Assembly: GCA_002495645.1 (NCBI GenBank)
Contig: DAGF01000078.1
Location: 1-14,643 of the forward strand
Origin: Euryarchaeota archaeon UBA549
Lineage (GTDB): Archaea > Thermoplasmatota > Poseidoniia > Poseidoniales > Poseidoniaceae
Reading direction: 5' to 3'
DNA: 14,643 bases
Shown here: positions 13,710-14,643 of the stretch, piece after piece
How positions within the stretch are numbered: position 1 is the stretch's first letter
Layout: each line of letters starts with the position of its first letter
Program-made: the position numbers and the translations under genes
Notes under the pieces: model-generated
Seen by the model: only the letters and a program-made list of their open reading frames with translations
Database searches by the model: none
Told to the model about the DNA's origin: nothing

Positions 13710-14642
13710 ATGGGATTTGCAAGGACCGCCGTCGGTGTGTTGTTCCTTTCTGTTTTGGTGTTCTACCTCGCCACCGTCGGACAATTGACTGACGAGGCTA
13801 AGTGGGGCTTTGTGGGTGCCATGGGCGTTCTCGCTTTCCTTTGGATCAATCTCGGGGGCCAGGCTCAACCCGCCTCCAAACCTCGGCCACGAGCGCCTCG
13901 ACCGGTGGTTGCTGAAGTTGACAGCGAATCCCCTGAGGTCGAAGACGAGGTTGACGATCTTCCCGAACCCGTCAAGGCTGAATCGCTTGACGGTGCGACC
14001 CTTCGAGAGCGAAAACTGGCGAAAATCGCTGCCGCTGAAGCCGCTGCACAGGCTGCCAAAGCCGAGGCGATGGAGGATGAGCAAAGCCAAGCCGAGGTCG
14101 TGGTTGAGGTTGAGGTCGAAGATGTTCACGTCGCTGACGAATACGTGGTTGACGTCAGTCCCGAATCCGTTGAAGACGCCGATATCGAGTTGACGGTGCG
14201 AGACCGAAGGGTGCGACATGAAGCGATTCGAGAACGTATCAAGCGGCGCCGCATGGGTCAAATGGCCGATATTCGTGCATCAACCGCTCGCATGTGGGAA
14301 GAACACGCTTCAGGCGAAGACCTCGTGGCTCTCCTTCAAACGCCAGGCCACGGCCACACGGTGTTGGTCGAGCCCGAACATCCGGAACCCGGTCATGTCT
14401 ACGGTGCAACCTTTGTCCGCATCGATGAGGGCCGCATTCTGAAATTGCGCCTTCCATTGGATGTTGGATTTGAATCGGTGGGGCCTTCCCAACCCGACCA
14501 ACCAACGCTTCCTGTTCTCATCGGCCCCGACGGCAAAGAATTGCCACCCTTGTTGGCTCCTGACGGGACGCCGCTTGCTCTTCCACCCCTTCCCGCTGCG
14601 AGCAGTGCGCTTGACGCTCTGCGAGAAGAAATGAACGATTGA
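13710..14642 (+). CDS. Two-TM membrane-anchored coiled-coil protein of unknown function
   Basis: This is a 310-residue protein with two N-terminal membrane helices (about 6-23 and 32-49) forming a hairpin. A Pro/Arg segment follows (PASKPRPRAPRP, about 55-66), then a long acidic region. An Ala/Lys/Glu-rich helical part (about 100-130) and an Arg/Lys-rich helix containing RERIKRRRMGQ complete the middle of the protein. The last 100 residues are predicted globular and beta-containing. They end in two similar Pro-rich units, GPDGKELPPLL and APDGTPLALPPL. I do not recognise a family. By topology the bulk is probably cytoplasmic. The start could be TTG 13692 or ATG 13710; the ATG has GAGGG close upstream. 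The gene ends one base before the window end and is complete. It follows rdgB by 53 bp on the same strand. Confidence 0.72.
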   Translation: MGFARTAVGVLFLSVLVFYLATVGQLTDEAKWGFVGAMGVLAFLWINLGGQAQPASKPRPRAPRPVVAEVDSESPEVEDEVDDLPEPVKAESLDGATLRERKLAKIAAAEAAAQAAKAEAMEDEQSQAEVVVEVEVEDVHVADEYVVDVSPESVEDADIELTVRDRRVRHEAIRERIKRRRMGQMADIRASTARMWEEHASGEDLVALLQTPGHGHTVLVEPEHPEPGHVYGATFVRIDEGRILKLRLPLDVGFESVGPSQPDQPTLPVLIGPDGKELPPLLAPDGTPLALPPLPAASSALDALREEMND

Positions 14643-14643
14643 G

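Overview
The window looks like a compact, intron-free euryarchaeal chromosome segment, most likely a marine Thermoplasmatota lineage of the Marine Group II (Poseidoniia) kind. The domain assignment rests on deoxyhypusine synthase, an Alba chromatin protein, a stand-alone Bud32 kinase and a tRNA preceded by a TATA-like box about 28 nt upstream. The narrower lineage is inference from the overall flavour (Asp/Glu/Thr-rich, sequon-rich surface proteins, small membrane proteins, moderately GC-rich DNA) and was not tested by any search. No insertion sequence, integrase, CRISPR array or phage gene was seen. No gene-free stretch exceeds about 150 bases.

Layout. (1) 151-2551: a tightly packed speB-like ureohydrolase, speD-like decarboxylase and deoxyhypusine synthase, with each start overlapping or abutting the previous stop. 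This is a polyamine-to-hypusine module. (2) 2561-5686: a very large secreted, C-terminally membrane-anchored surface protein, directly behind the hypusine gene. (3) 5769-5843: tRNA-Gly(GCC) with encoded CCA and its own box A, then alba. (4) 6223-6594 on the minus strand: an ArsC-type arsenate reductase / low-molecular-weight phosphatase. Diverging from it is a small multi-spanning membrane protein (6680-7027). (5) 7085-8458: an Mrp/NBP35/ApbC-type P-loop ATPase and a DUF971 protein in an apparent operon, followed by a PAP2-type membrane phosphatase fused to a large extracytoplasmic beta-rich domain (8537-10603). (6) 10594-14642: Bud32 (minus), quinolinate synthase NadA (plus), a CrcB/Fluc fluoride channel (minus), an RdgB/HAM1 house-cleaning pyrophosphatase (plus), and a two-TM coiled-coil protein of unknown function (plus).

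The most striking observation is in the Mrp-family ATPase. The short cysteine-bearing segment that normally carries the CxxC Fe-S cluster ligands is replaced, in frame, by about 35 residues that read like part of a bacterial Ig-like (Big) surface-protein domain. The whole protein contains no cysteine. The gene 9 nt downstream encodes a DUF971 protein with a CxCxxC motif plus a fourth Cys where the family usually has His. In plant HCF101 an Mrp domain and a DUF971 domain are fused, so the adjacency is meaningful. The cysteine-free ATPase next to a four-cysteine partner is the part of the window that could represent undescribed biology. The polyamine-hypusine operon and the PAP2-beta-domain fusion are secondary points of interest.
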